The position numbers and the translations under genes were made by a program. This document shows positions 15,972-24,536 of a stretch of 64,000 nucleotides of DNA, piece by piece. The notes below the pieces were generated by a model. It was not told where the DNA came from and searched no databases. It saw only the letters and a list, made by a program, of their open reading frames with translations. The stretch spans positions 1 to 64,000 of the forward strand of contig RXGA01000002.1 in assembly GCA_004028775.1 (NCBI GenBank), read 5' to 3'. The stretch is from Candidatus Methanosuratincola subterraneus. GTDB taxonomy: Archaea > Thermoproteota > Methanomethylicia > Methanomethylicales > Methanomethylicaceae. Within the stretch, counting starts at the first letter, position 1, and every line of letters begins with the position of its first letter.

Positions 15972-17296
15972 CACAGACCTCCTGCCTTGAAGTACTCGTC
16001 CATCCTCCGCTGTAAAAACGAATCCCTCAAGATGGTGCTCTTCGAGATCCACTTCCCAAGAGGCACCCGGAGCAGCCCGCCCAGGTGGCGCAGCGCAGAG
16101 GGGAGGTCGTCGAACTCATTGTGCGGCTTCCTGAACATTGCGCGGACGTTCTCCCTCACGAACCAAACGCCCAACGGGAGCGGGAACTCGGGCATGATCT
16201 CCCTCACCACGAGCGCGGCGGCCTGCCTACGGATCGACTTCAGGTGCTCCGCCACCCCCAGCCTGCACGAGAAGTAGCACCCGCCTATCCCTGGGTATGT
16301 CTTCCTGCCGCCGTACCCCTCATAGTCGCCCTCTACTGCCGCAGAGATCCCTTCCTGGTTCCAGAAGGTCCCCGGGAACCACGCCTCCATCCACTCGAAA
16401 GACCAGGCCCTGGGCAGCAGGATGGCGGCGAATGTGTTGTGCTGGTGCTTCCAGAAGTAGACCTGGTACTTGTCGATCGTCTCATAACTCTTCACCTCGT
16501 CGATCAGCCTCTGCGAGAGGATGCTGTCGACCGCGGTTATGCTCCACCGGGTGGGCACGAGGCGCCTGTTCTTCTGGACGCCGAAGACGCCCATGCTGAA
16601 GGCACGCTGGAGCTTGGAGACCTCCACGCCCGAATTGTAGAGATCGTAGAGGGCTTCTGAAGCCAAGCAATCCCCGTCGTAGAATGCCTTCTCGATCCTG
16701 TGGTCGACCTTGACGGCGGAGATCGAGAATTGCTTCAGGGGCGCGGACGGCCCGAACGGCTGGGAGTTGTCGTCTATCGAGATCCTTCCTGCAGGGGGTT
16801 TGGCGAAAGTGACCTCTGCGTCTGCCGGGGCTGCGCCCATCGAAAGCTCCTGGAGCGAGTCCACGAGGCGCCCTCCCCTCCTTGCGGCGTCCACCTCAAC
16901 CCTTGCGGTCCCCCTCACAAGCGAGTACCTGTAGTTGACGATGGAAGGTATGCTCTCAAATAGCCAGGACTCGGGGACGTCCATCACAGAAGTGTCCCCG
17001 TAAACAGGCGGGACCATGGGCCCTATTGAGACCTTCGGGTACCCGTAGCGACCCACGAAGACCGAAGGCGGGGACGATCCCGAAAGCTCGGTCCTCATTA
17101 CCGCCCCCGAATTGCTTATCAGTGCCCTTGCCTTGAGCTCGATGGGGCAGACCGCCTTCCCGCAGAGGCGCCTCCCGCCCCTGCAGAGTATGCAGAGCGG
17201 GGCGTGCCTGGACCTCACTTCCAATGCCCGAGTGGATACACTGCCCGCTGCCTCTGCAGGCAAGATCTCGCCTATCCAGCCGTACATTTGATGCAC
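15971..17296 (-). CDS. nreA: DNA repair protein NreA
   Basis: 441 residues of the archaeal Nre family. Near the N-terminus is the zinc-finger-like CILCRGGRRLCGKAVCP; then VFVGRYGYPKVSIGP, a family signature. The C-terminus ends QRRMDEYFKAGGL, where QRRMDEYF fits the PCNA-interacting PIP box (Q-x2-aliphatic-x2-aromatic-aromatic). Family members act in repair of DNA damage and bind PCNA through this tail. Start GTG 17296 or ATG 17287; a CTTTTTAATGG promoter element lies about 25 bases upstream. It is the first gene of a two-gene unit with the SplB-like enzyme. Confidence 0.9.
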   Translation of the reverse strand: MHQMYGWIGEILPAEAAGSVSTRALEVRSRHAPLCILCRGGRRLCGKAVCPIELKARALISNSGAVMRTELSGSSPPSVFVGRYGYPKVSIGPMVPPVYGDTSVMDVPESWLFESIPSIVNYRYSLVRGTARVEVDAARRGGRLVDSLQELSMGAAPADAEVTFAKPPAGRISIDDNSQPFGPSAPLKQFSISAVKVDHRIEKAFYDGDCLASEALYDLYNSGVEVSKLQRAFSMGVFGVQKNRRLVPTRWSITAVDSILSQRLIDEVKSYETIDKYQVYFWKHQHNTFAAILLPRAWSFEWMEAWFPGTFWNQEGISAAVEGDYEGYGGRKTYPGIGGCYFSCRLGVAEHLKSIRRQAAALVVREIMPEFPLPLGVWFVRENVRAMFRKPHNEFDDLPSALRHLGGLLRVPLGKWISKSTILRDSFLQRRMDEYFKAGGL

Positions 17297-17399
17297 AGAT
17301 CAGGTAGATCTGAGCCCATTAAAAAGCGCTGTGCGGAGTTTGGCGGCGACAGTTCAATTTATTTCCTGCCTTTAGGAGATCAGGAGGGGAGACGGAGAT

Positions 17400-18260
17400 A
17401 TGAAGGTAGAGCTGCTGGCTTTCGACAGCATGGGGGTCAGGTCAATGTGCACTTTCGTGGAGACCCCGGACGTCAAGGTGATGATAGACCCGGGGGTCGC
17501 GCTGGCGCCCAACAGGTTTGGGCTTCCACCCCACCCGACCGAAATCGAGAGGATGGGGGAGGCAGCGGAGAGGATCGCCGAGAGGGGGATGGAAGCGGAC
17601 GTCCTGGTCATCTCGCATTACCACTACGATCACCACGACCCGGGGGATGTGATCCCGCTCGAGATATACGGGGGCAAGACGGTGCTGGTCAAGGATCCGA
17701 ACAACGACATCAACAGGAGCCAGAGGGACTTCAGGGCCCCGCTCTTCCTCGGGATGGTGAAGGGGAGGGCAAGCAGGGTCGAGATTGCGGACGGCAAATC
17801 CTTCGCCTTCGGCAGGACCAAGGTCTCCTTCTCCGGGGCGGTCTTCCATGGATCGAACAGCGCGCTCGGGTATGTGATCCAGACAATGGTCGAGTCCGAA
17901 GGGATGAAGGTGATCCACACGTCGGACGTGGAGGGGCCGATCCATGAGGATCAGGCATCATTCCTACTGAAGGAGAAGCCCGACCTGGCGATAATCGACG
18001 GGCCGATGACGTACATGCTGGGCTACAGGACTTCGAGGGATCAGCTGGACTCAGCCATAAGGAACCTGAGGCAGATAATCACCAGCGGCGTCAAGGAGGC
18101 CGTAGTGGACCACCACTTCCTCAGGGACCTCAAGTTCAGGGAGTACATCCAGGCAATCACCGAGGGGGCGGACGGCGGCAAGGTCATCACAGCTGCAGAG
18201 TACATGGGGCAGCCCAACGACCTGCTCGAAGCCAGGAGGAGGGAGCTCTACAGGAAATAG
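17400..18260 (+). CDS. UPF0282-family metallo-beta-lactamase fold protein
   Basis: 286 residues with the MBL metal motif SHYHYDHHDP near residues 65-74 (HxHxDH) and a further ligand region HTSDVEG and VVDHHFLRD. This matches the archaeal UPF0282 hydrolase group, of unknown substrate. The ATG at 17400 has GGAG upstream (AGGGGAGACGGAGAT). It is divergent from nreA across a 103-base spacer containing AT-rich promoter elements (AATTTATTT near 17356). Confidence 0.85.
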   Translation: MKVELLAFDSMGVRSMCTFVETPDVKVMIDPGVALAPNRFGLPPHPTEIERMGEAAERIAERGMEADVLVISHYHYDHHDPGDVIPLEIYGGKTVLVKDPNNDINRSQRDFRAPLFLGMVKGRASRVEIADGKSFAFGRTKVSFSGAVFHGSNSALGYVIQTMVESEGMKVIHTSDVEGPIHEDQASFLLKEKPDLAIIDGPMTYMLGYRTSRDQLDSAIRNLRQIITSGVKEAVVDHHFLRDLKFREYIQAITEGADGGKVITAAEYMGQPNDLLEARRRELYRK

Positions 18261-18304
18261 CTGATTGTTCCATATGAAACAAATAGTTTATTAAAAGGGC
18301 ATGG

Positions 18305-18379
18305 GTGAGATTTTATCGCCATAGGACTCCTCGGGGTTACGGTCGCGCTCTGTCGAATCTCACGATCACCTGTAACCCC
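18305..18379 (+). ncRNA. Possible structured RNA with an H-type pseudoknot
   Basis: Two perfect 8-base complementary pairs interlock: GTGAGATT (18305-18312) with AATCTCAC (18356-18363), and GGGGTTAC (18333-18340) with GTAACCCC (18372-18379). The order 1-2-1'-2' is a pseudoknot. A TATA-like TTTATTAAA (18277-18286) sits 20-30 bases upstream and no reading frame explains the stretch. It could be a small RNA or a leader of the YHS/copper genes that follow. I do not recognise a known family. This region fills most of the 203-base gap. Confidence 0.35.
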
Positions 18380-18463
18380 AGGGGCGCCGCCTTTGGCTTA
18401 ACCCGACCGAAAATTGCGGGATAGGCTTTTCTAGGCGCGCCGGGATATCATTCACTGATCCTT

Positions 18464-18610
18464 ATGGCGATAGATCCAGTCTGCGGAATGGAAGTGGACG
18501 AGAAGTCTGCGAAGTTCAGGAGCGAGTACAAGGGGAAGGCGTATTACTTCTGCGCGCCGGGCTGCAAGAAGATGTTCGACAGAGACCCGGAGAAGTACCT
18601 CAAGAAATAG
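18464..18610 (+). CDS. YHS-domain metal-binding small protein
   Basis: 48 residues starting MAIDPVCGMEVDE and containing YYFCAPGCKKMFDRDPEKYL. This is a complete YHS domain: an N-terminal DPVCGM and a C-terminal FCAPGCK provide Cys ligands. Such domains occur alone or at the N-terminus of copper ATPases and bind soft metals. It stands about 0.9 kb ahead of copA on the same strand, with the convergent Fe-S gene between. The stop is only 2 bases from the end of that gene. It could act as a copper-delivery or trafficking protein. Confidence 0.85.
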   Translation: MAIDPVCGMEVDEKSAKFRSEYKGKAYYFCAPGCKKMFDRDPEKYLKK

Positions 18611-18612
18611 GG

Positions 18613-19428
18613 TCAGAGTTCGACGGCAGAAGAGATCTGCGATATCGCTTCCCTCAAGTAGTCGCTGTCGGCGATCGTCACTGATATAGCGCCGTTGGGG
18701 CACGACTCTGCGCACCTCCCGCAGCCCCTGCACTCGCTGCTGATGAGCGCCTTGCCGCCCTCGAGGGATATTGCATTGACGAAGCACACCCCTGTGCAGG
18801 CCCCGCAGCCCCTGCACTTCTCCCGGTCGACCTTCACTTCCACCCCGGGCATCCGCGCCACTTTCCTCCTTATCTTAACCGAGAGGTCAGGGATCATCTT
18901 CCACAAGCAGCAGCAGGGGCAGCAGTTGCAGATCGTGAGGAGCCGATCCGCGGGCTTCACCCCGAGCCACAGCGAGTCGAGCTTGTTCCTCCCCACCAGG
19001 TGGACGAGCCCGGCTTCCCTGCACCTCCTCAGGTGTTCCAGAGCCTCCTCCCTCGTCACCCTGCGCCCCAGGCTCGGGTCGATCCTCTGTGAAGCCTCCC
19101 CAAGGAAGAGGCACCCGAGCTCCCGGGGGTAGTCCCTGCACCCGTTGGAGACCCTGCAGATGCAGAAGTTCATTACCCAGTGGTGATCCGCGATCTTCAC
19201 AAAGTGCTCGGCTACAGCGTAGGGGAGGGGGATGCTCTCCGGCTCCGCGAAGTTGGCGTCGAGATCGACGACCCTCGGTATGAACATTATCCGGTCCTTG
19301 TCGAAGAACGCAAGGTCTATCAGGCTCCCGAAGACCGGGATCTTGCTCAGCCTCGCTATGGAAAACCTCTTCGGGAAGAGGCGGATGATCAGCCTTACCA
19401 TCCAGTGGGGGAGGGGCATGCTCTTCAT
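18613..19428 (-). CDS. Iron-sulfur protein with C-terminal 2[4Fe-4S] ferredoxin domain
   Basis: 271 residues. The C-terminal ~60 residues form a bacterial-type ferredoxin: CRGCGACTGVC and CRGCGRCAESC, each followed after three to four residues by a hydrophobic core. The N-terminal part has extra Cys groups (NFCICRVSNGC and ICNCCPCCC near residue 170) that could hold another metal centre. Similar proteins are annotated as 4Fe-4S binding or DUF362-adjacent redox proteins of unknown role. The Cys-rich ICNCCPCCC stretch beside the copper ATPase gene might relate to metal, but this is speculation. Confidence 0.75.
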   Translation of the reverse strand: MKSMPLPHWMVRLIIRLFPKRFSIARLSKIPVFGSLIDLAFFDKDRIMFIPRVVDLDANFAEPESIPLPYAVAEHFVKIADHHWVMNFCICRVSNGCRDYPRELGCLFLGEASQRIDPSLGRRVTREEALEHLRRCREAGLVHLVGRNKLDSLWLGVKPADRLLTICNCCPCCCLWKMIPDLSVKIRRKVARMPGVEVKVDREKCRGCGACTGVCFVNAISLEGGKALISSECRGCGRCAESCPNGAISVTIADSDYLREAISQISSAVEL

Positions 19429-19511
19429 TCATCTCCAGTCGGAATTAAGCGTCGGGCTCCAATGGAAGGGGTATGCAAGGCTTAATAGAAAAACACTGCG
19501 ATTGATCACTC

Positions 19512-21857
19512 ATGCGGAAGAAAGCGTCGATCAGGATCGAAGGGATGCACTGCGCAACGTGCGCGCTGAACATCGAAAAGTCGCTGGCTGCGCTGAAAGG
19601 GGTGCACAAGGCGGAGGTCAGCTTCGGATCTGGGACTGCAATAGTCGAGTATGACCCCTCGCTGGCGAATGCCAGATCAATCAAGGGGGCGATCGAGGAG
19701 GCGGGCTACAAGCCTGTTGCCGAGAGGATCGCATTCTATGTCGAGGACATGAGGTGCGCATCGTGCATAAGGGCGCTGGAGGAGGGGCTGCTGGAGAAGG
19801 ACGGCGTTGTGGCTGTCAACGCGAACCTTGCGACGAAGTTGGTCATCGTGGAATACCTCCCGTCGGTGGCTTCTGCATCAGAGCTCAGGGACGCGATCAA
19901 GGGACTCGGCTACACCCCCATGATAAGGGAGGGAGGCACCGCCACCAAGGGAAGCAGGTTCAGGCCCAGGTTCCTCTTCAGCCTTGTCGCGACCATCCCC
20001 ATCTTTGTCATCAGCATGTTCTTGATGGACCTGCCTTACCGCTCAATCATCCTGTTCCTGCTGGGGACTGCAGTCCTGGTCGTCGGCGGCAGCCCGTTCT
20101 ACATAGGGTCTTACAAGTCGCTCAGGAGGGGGGTGCCCGACATGAATGTGCTCGTGGCGCTGGGCGCCACTGCGGCCTACCTCTACAGCGTATACAACAC
20201 ATTCTTCGCAGCGGGGGACCTCTACTACGACGCGGCTGCGATGCTGATAACTTTCGTGCTGCTCGGCAGGTACCTCGAGGATGCCGCAAAGTCGAGGGCA
20301 TCCATGTCGATAAGGAAGCTTATGGAGCTCCAGCCGAAGTACGCCTCGGTGGTCAAGGGCGGCGAGGAGAGGAAAGTCCCGGTGGATGAGCTCGCGCCTG
20401 GGGACGAGGTGGTTGTAAGGCCGGGCGAGGCGATCCCTGCGGACGGCACAATAATCTCTGGGAGCGCCGCTGTGGACGAGTCGATGGTGACTGGCGAGAG
20501 CGTGCCGGTCGACAAGGCGGAGGGCGGCTCCGTGATCGGGGGGACGATCAACAAGACGGGCTTGATAAGGGTGAGGGTCGAGAGGGTCGGGAGGGACTCG
20601 TTCCTGGCGCAGATCATCAGCTTCGTGGAGGAGGCCCAGGCCAGGAAGGCGCCGATCCAGAGGTTCGCAGACTACGTCGCCTCGCGCTTCGTGCCTGCCG
20701 TGGTATCGATCGCGCTGATCACATTCATAGCCTGGATGCTCTTGGGGAAGGGGATCGGGTTCTCCATGCTCATGGCTGTCTCAGTCCTTGTGATAGCATG
20801 CCCGTGCGCCCTGGGCCTGGCCACCCCGGCGGCAATAATGGTGGGGATCGGGAAAGGGGCGGAGATGGGCATCCTGATAAAGGGCGGGGAGGTACTCGAG
20901 GCGGTCAGGAAGCTCGACACGGTCGTCTTCGACAAGACAGGGACCCTGACTGCCGGGAAGCCATCGGTCGTGGAGGTCGTTGACCTCGCAGGGGTTGGGG
21001 AGGAGGAGATCCTGAGGGTAGCCGCCACGCTCGAAGGGGGATCGGAGCACCCGCTCGCAGCCGCGGTGATGGAGAGGGCAGCAGGGCTCCCGCGCTACAG
21101 GCTCGAGGAGTTCGAGGCTTTCCCCGGGGAGGGGATTAGGGGCAAGGTTGACGGCAAGGAGGCTGCGATCGGGAACAGGAAAATCATGGGCAGGCTCGGG
21201 ATCGCAATGGATGGGGCTGAAGGAGTAGCCGCAAGGATCGAGTCTGAGGGCAAGACGGTCTCAATACTGGCGTTGGGGGGCAAGGTCGTCGGGATGATAG
21301 CAATGATCGACAGGCCCAAGCCTGATGCCAAGGAGGCCGTGGAGGGGCTCAAGAAAGAGGGGCTCGAGGTCTACATGATCACCGGCGACAACGAGAGGGT
21401 CGCGAAGGCGATCTGCAGGGAGATCGGTATTGAGAAGTACTTCGCGGAGGTCTCCCCAGGGGAGAAGGCGCAGAGGATCTCCATGCTCCAGTCCGAGGGG
21501 AGGGTGGTCGCATTCGTGGGCGACGGCATAAACGATGCACCGGCGCTGACCCAAGCTGACGTTGGCATAGCGATCGGCAGCGGGACCGAGATAGCGAAGG
21601 AGGCGGGCGGGATAATCCTGACGAGGGATGACCTGCTGGGCGTCGTCTCTTCGATCCGGCTCGGGAGGAAGACCATGAGCAAGATCAGGCAGAACATGTT
21701 CTGGGCCCTCGCCTACAACTCTGCAGGCATACCGATTGCGGCTGGCATACTTTACCCATACCTGACGCTCAGGCCTGAGATAGCAGCGCTTGCGATGTCC
21801 CTCAGCTCAGTCTCGGTGGTGTCGAACTCGCTTCTGCTCAAGAGGCACAAGGAGTGA
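19512..21857 (+). CDS. copA: Copper-exporting P1B-type ATPase
   Basis: 781 residues. Two N-terminal heavy-metal domains carry MHCATC (C14/C17) and MRCASC (C82/C85). Eight membrane helices follow, with the ion-binding C430-P-C432 in helix 6, the phosphorylated Asp D474 in DKTGT, an SEHPLAAA loop and the GDGINDAPAL hinge. The CPC plus two CxxC domains is typical of Cu(I) export across the plasma membrane. The YHS protein upstream and Lrp-type regulator downstream (convergent) are its neighbours. An ATG follows an AT-rich stretch near 19480 (GGCTTAATAGAAAAA). Confidence 0.93.
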   Translation: MRKKASIRIEGMHCATCALNIEKSLAALKGVHKAEVSFGSGTAIVEYDPSLANARSIKGAIEEAGYKPVAERIAFYVEDMRCASCIRALEEGLLEKDGVVAVNANLATKLVIVEYLPSVASASELRDAIKGLGYTPMIREGGTATKGSRFRPRFLFSLVATIPIFVISMFLMDLPYRSIILFLLGTAVLVVGGSPFYIGSYKSLRRGVPDMNVLVALGATAAYLYSVYNTFFAAGDLYYDAAAMLITFVLLGRYLEDAAKSRASMSIRKLMELQPKYASVVKGGEERKVPVDELAPGDEVVVRPGEAIPADGTIISGSAAVDESMVTGESVPVDKAEGGSVIGGTINKTGLIRVRVERVGRDSFLAQIISFVEEAQARKAPIQRFADYVASRFVPAVVSIALITFIAWMLLGKGIGFSMLMAVSVLVIACPCALGLATPAAIMVGIGKGAEMGILIKGGEVLEAVRKLDTVVFDKTGTLTAGKPSVVEVVDLAGVGEEEILRVAATLEGGSEHPLAAAVMERAAGLPRYRLEEFEAFPGEGIRGKVDGKEAAIGNRKIMGRLGIAMDGAEGVAARIESEGKTVSILALGGKVVGMIAMIDRPKPDAKEAVEGLKKEGLEVYMITGDNERVAKAICREIGIEKYFAEVSPGEKAQRISMLQSEGRVVAFVGDGINDAPALTQADVGIAIGSGTEIAKEAGGIILTRDDLLGVVSSIRLGRKTMSKIRQNMFWALAYNSAGIPIAAGILYPYLTLRPEIAALAMSLSSVSVVSNSLLLKRHKE

Positions 21858-21889
21858 AGTGAGGCGGAAGACCAAAGACGGAAAAAGGG

Positions 21890-22318
21890 CTATTCTTTTA
21901 CCTTTTCCAGCAGGATCGAAGGGCAGATCCTCTTGATTCCCTGGATCGAGCCTATCTTTGAGAGCGTCTGCGACAGCTCGCGCCCGTCCCTGCCCCATAT
22001 CTCTGCCATGATCATGTGGTCGCCGGTCGAGGTGGCTACGTACCGGACCTCCTCGAGCTCCGACAGCTTCTGGGCGACCTCAAGGAGCATGCCCGGATCG
22101 ACATCGAAGCCCACCACTGCAATGGTGTTGTACCCGATCTTGAGGTTGTCGACGATTATGGTGAACTTCTTGATCACGCCGCGTTCCCTCAGCGTCAGCA
22201 CCCGTTTCCTTATAGTGGACTCGTTCTGGCCTAGCTGCCGCGCAAGTTCCGAGTACGAAAGGCTCGCATCCTTCTGTAGCGCATTGATTATCTTCATGTC
22301 GAGTTCGTCGAGGGCCAT
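21890..22318 (-). CDS. Lrp/AsnC-family transcriptional regulator
   Basis: 142 residues from the ATG at 22318. The N-terminal winged HTH reads LDELDMKIINALQKDASLSYSELARQLGQNESTIRKRV, interrupted nowhere, and the C-terminal half is the RAM/ligand domain with VVGFDVDPGMLLEV and TGDHMIMAEIWG. These dimeric regulators sense amino acids or metals. A TATA box at 22350-22357 places the transcript start a few bases before 22318, so the longer frame to 22345 is unlikely. It is convergent with copA and divergent from the COG1751 gene; which it regulates is unknown. Confidence 0.9.
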   Translation of the reverse strand: MALDELDMKIINALQKDASLSYSELARQLGQNESTIRKRVLTLRERGVIKKFTIIVDNLKIGYNTIAVVGFDVDPGMLLEVAQKLSELEEVRYVATSTGDHMIMAEIWGRDGRELSQTLSKIGSIQGIKRICPSILLEKVKE

Positions 22319-22349
22319 ATCAAGCACTGCCTTAAGGTGTTTCAAGGTG

Positions 22350-22357
22350 TTATATAA
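22350..22357 (-). promoter_or_regulatory. TATA box of the Lrp-type gene
   Basis: TTATATAA on the minus strand lies 32-39 bases ahead of the ATG at 22318. A second, opposite element TTTTTAAAAGG near 22376-22385 serves the divergent gene at 22416. The two promoters share an 80-base spacer, so one bound regulator could affect both. Confidence 0.5.
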
Positions 22358-22415
22358 CCTTTTAGAGCAAGATCCTTTTTAAAAGGCAGCACAGCAAATT
22401 GTAGTGGGGACGGTT

Positions 22416-23030
22416 ATGACTTTCAAGATGCGCGAGGTTTATTATTTCGAGAGGCCTGGGCCGCAGAACACTGACCTGGTGGTGGAGGCGGTCACAAAGC
22501 ACATCGAGAGGAGCGGCATAAGGGACCTTGTGGTCGCGAGCTCGACAGGGAAGACCGCGCTGGATTTCGCGAGGGCGCTCAGGGACGAGGCCAGGATAGT
22601 CTGCGTCTCCGACGGGCCGTACAGGAGGGAGATGGGCTTCGAGTGGCCGTGCATGGACCCGAGTGCCAAGGAGGAGCTGGAGAACCTCGGGGCCATCGTG
22701 CTCGATTCTGCGCCTTATATGCTCCACGGTTCCCTGTACGAGGGATCCGAGGCAGAGATCCCGACGCCTGAAAAGACCTTCAGGGACACCCTATACGCCT
22801 TTGGCCAGGGGATGAAGGTCGCAGTCGAGGTCGTCCTCTGCGCGGTCGAGTGCGGGGTCCTGGAGCCATACAAGGACGTGATAGGCGTCGGTGGCAGCGG
22901 CGATGGTGCAGACACAGCCATCGTGTTGAGGTCAACCTTCCCCGGAACCGTCTTCTCCAGGGACAAGACCAAGCGGCTCGAGATCAAGGAGATACTTGCG
23001 ATGCCGCTTGAGAAGAAGTGGTGGGACTAG
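22416..23030 (+). CDS. COG1751 protein, pyruvate-kinase C-terminal-like
   Basis: 204 residues from the ATG at 22416 (a GTG at 22404 is in frame). The sequence DLVVASSTGKTALDFARAL and VCVSDGP match the alpha/beta domain seen at the C-terminus of pyruvate kinase and as stand-alone COG1751 proteins in archaea and clostridia. IGVGGSGDGADTAIVL is another signature. The function of the stand-alone form is not known. Its 3' end overlaps the convergent acyl-CoA synthetase gene by 47 bases. Confidence 0.75.
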   Translation: MTFKMREVYYFERPGPQNTDLVVEAVTKHIERSGIRDLVVASSTGKTALDFARALRDEARIVCVSDGPYRREMGFEWPCMDPSAKEELENLGAIVLDSAPYMLHGSLYEGSEAEIPTPEKTFRDTLYAFGQGMKVAVEVVLCAVECGVLEPYKDVIGVGGSGDGADTAIVLRSTFPGTVFSRDKTKRLEIKEILAMPLEKKWWD

Positions 23031-24423
23031 GCTGCCCTTTTTTCAACCTGTACCTCTGCCACCTGTAGTAGGCTGCTAGTGCAGAAACGGCCCTCTCAGG
23101 TATCGGATACGAAGGCATGCCCCGCTCGTCAAGCTTCTGCATCGCCTCGTTGCACTGGGTGCCTCCGATGAAGCTCGTCACTACAGTCTTCTCGCAGCCG
23201 TGCGCCTCGCAGCCGTCCGCGATTGCCTTGGCGATGGATACGGGATCAGTTATCGCGGTCTGGCAGTAGAGCACTATGACAGACCCTATCCTCGGGTCCT
23301 TCAGGGCAAGCTCGACCGACTTGGCATAGCTCTCCTCGTACGCCTGCCCTGTCAGGTCCACCGGGTTCTTCGAGTTCCCGAAGACGGGCATGAGGCGCTT
23401 GAATTCAAGCTGGAGATCCTCTGGCAGCTGCCGGATAGGCACTCCAGACTCTTCGCAGGCGTCTGCAGCCATGACGCCAACCCCGCCGCCGTTTGTTATG
23501 ATGAGGCAGTTGTCGTTCAGCGGGGGAGGCTGAAGGGTCATCAGCTTCGCCCAGTCGAAAGCCTGGGCTAGATCGGACGCCCTGAGGGCCCCGCACTGCC
23601 TGAACGCTGCATCGTAGACCGCGTCAGACCCGGCCAGGGATCCTGTGTGCGAAGAGGCTGCAGAGGCGCCAGCGCCAGTCCTTCCAGACTTGAGCACTAT
23701 CACCGGCTTTTTCAGGCTCGACCTGCGCATAGAGTCGAGAAGCCGCCTCCCGTCCTTGGCGCCCTCGATGTACATCAGGACGGCCCCGGTGTTCCTGTCC
23801 TCCGAGAAGAAGTCCAGGACGTCTGCCTCCTCGATGTCTGCCTTGTTGCCCATGCTGACTACAGCAGAGACGCCGATCCTGTAAAGGTTCGTCCACCCCA
23901 TCATCGCGATGCCCAGGGCGCCGCTCTGCGTCACGAAAGCTATCCTGCCCGGGAAGACCCTGGAAAGGCCGAAGGTCGCGTTCATCTTTGACGGCGCATA
24001 GTAGAGGCCGAAGATGTTAGGGCCCAATATCCGCATGCCGTATTTCCTGGCGGTCTGGACCAGCCTCTCCTCGAGATCCAGGTTCCCGACCTCCCTGAAT
24101 CCGGAGCTGATGATCAGGGCAGCCTTGATCCCCTTCTCACCGCATTCCATCAGTACGTCCGGCACATACGCGGCTGGGACTGCTATCACCGCCAGGTCGA
24201 CCTCCCCAGGGATCTGCCTGACGGAAGTGTATGACTTCAGCCCCATCACATCCGCGCCCTCAGGGTTGACGGGGTAGAGCTTCCCCTCGTAGCCCCCAGT
24301 GAGGATGTTGCTGACGAGCTCGTATCCTATCTTCTTGGGGTTCTTGGATGCCCCTACAACTGCAATGCTCCTTGGTGAGAACATCACTTCCAGCCCGCTC
24401 ATCGAAAACACCCTGTCGGACAT
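22984..24423 (-). CDS. acdA: ADP-forming acyl-CoA synthetase, alpha subunit
   Basis: 479 residues of the ACD/NDP-forming family: N-terminal CoA-binding Rossmann domain (SIAVVGASKNPKKIGYE), then ligase-CoA domains. The phosphohistidine is H259 in SSHTGSLAGS. The enzyme converts acyl-CoA, ADP and phosphate into acid, CoA and ATP, the main substrate-level ATP step in many anaerobic archaea. The ATP-grasp beta subunit is not in the window and must be encoded elsewhere. The C-terminal tail (QPSPTTSSQAAS) is a Ser/Thr/Gln-rich linker, as if a beta domain were once fused. Start ATG at 24423 follows an AT-rich stretch. Confidence 0.9.
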   Translation of the reverse strand: MSDRVFSMSGLEVMFSPRSIAVVGASKNPKKIGYELVSNILTGGYEGKLYPVNPEGADVMGLKSYTSVRQIPGEVDLAVIAVPAAYVPDVLMECGEKGIKAALIISSGFREVGNLDLEERLVQTARKYGMRILGPNIFGLYYAPSKMNATFGLSRVFPGRIAFVTQSGALGIAMMGWTNLYRIGVSAVVSMGNKADIEEADVLDFFSEDRNTGAVLMYIEGAKDGRRLLDSMRRSSLKKPVIVLKSGRTGAGASAASSHTGSLAGSDAVYDAAFRQCGALRASDLAQAFDWAKLMTLQPPPLNDNCLIITNGGGVGVMAADACEESGVPIRQLPEDLQLEFKRLMPVFGNSKNPVDLTGQAYEESYAKSVELALKDPRIGSVIVLYCQTAITDPVSIAKAIADGCEAHGCEKTVVTSFIGGTQCNEAMQKLDERGMPSYPIPERAVSALAAYYRWQRYRLKKGQPSPTTSSQAASQVSP

Positions 24424-24536
24424 GAGGATAAGAGCAGATCAGACCCCTAATAAATTGTACTCCCTATCTCCTTCCGAACCGGTTCCAAAATCCCTTTTAT
24501 AGGAGGCGATTGTGGCTGTAATGGGGTGGGGCAGAA

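Noticed and set aside
18333-18379. tRNA-like reading of the GGGGTTAC/GTAACCCC stem
   Set aside because: No acceptor stem, D arm or T arm fits around it; the interlocked stems are better described as a pseudoknot.
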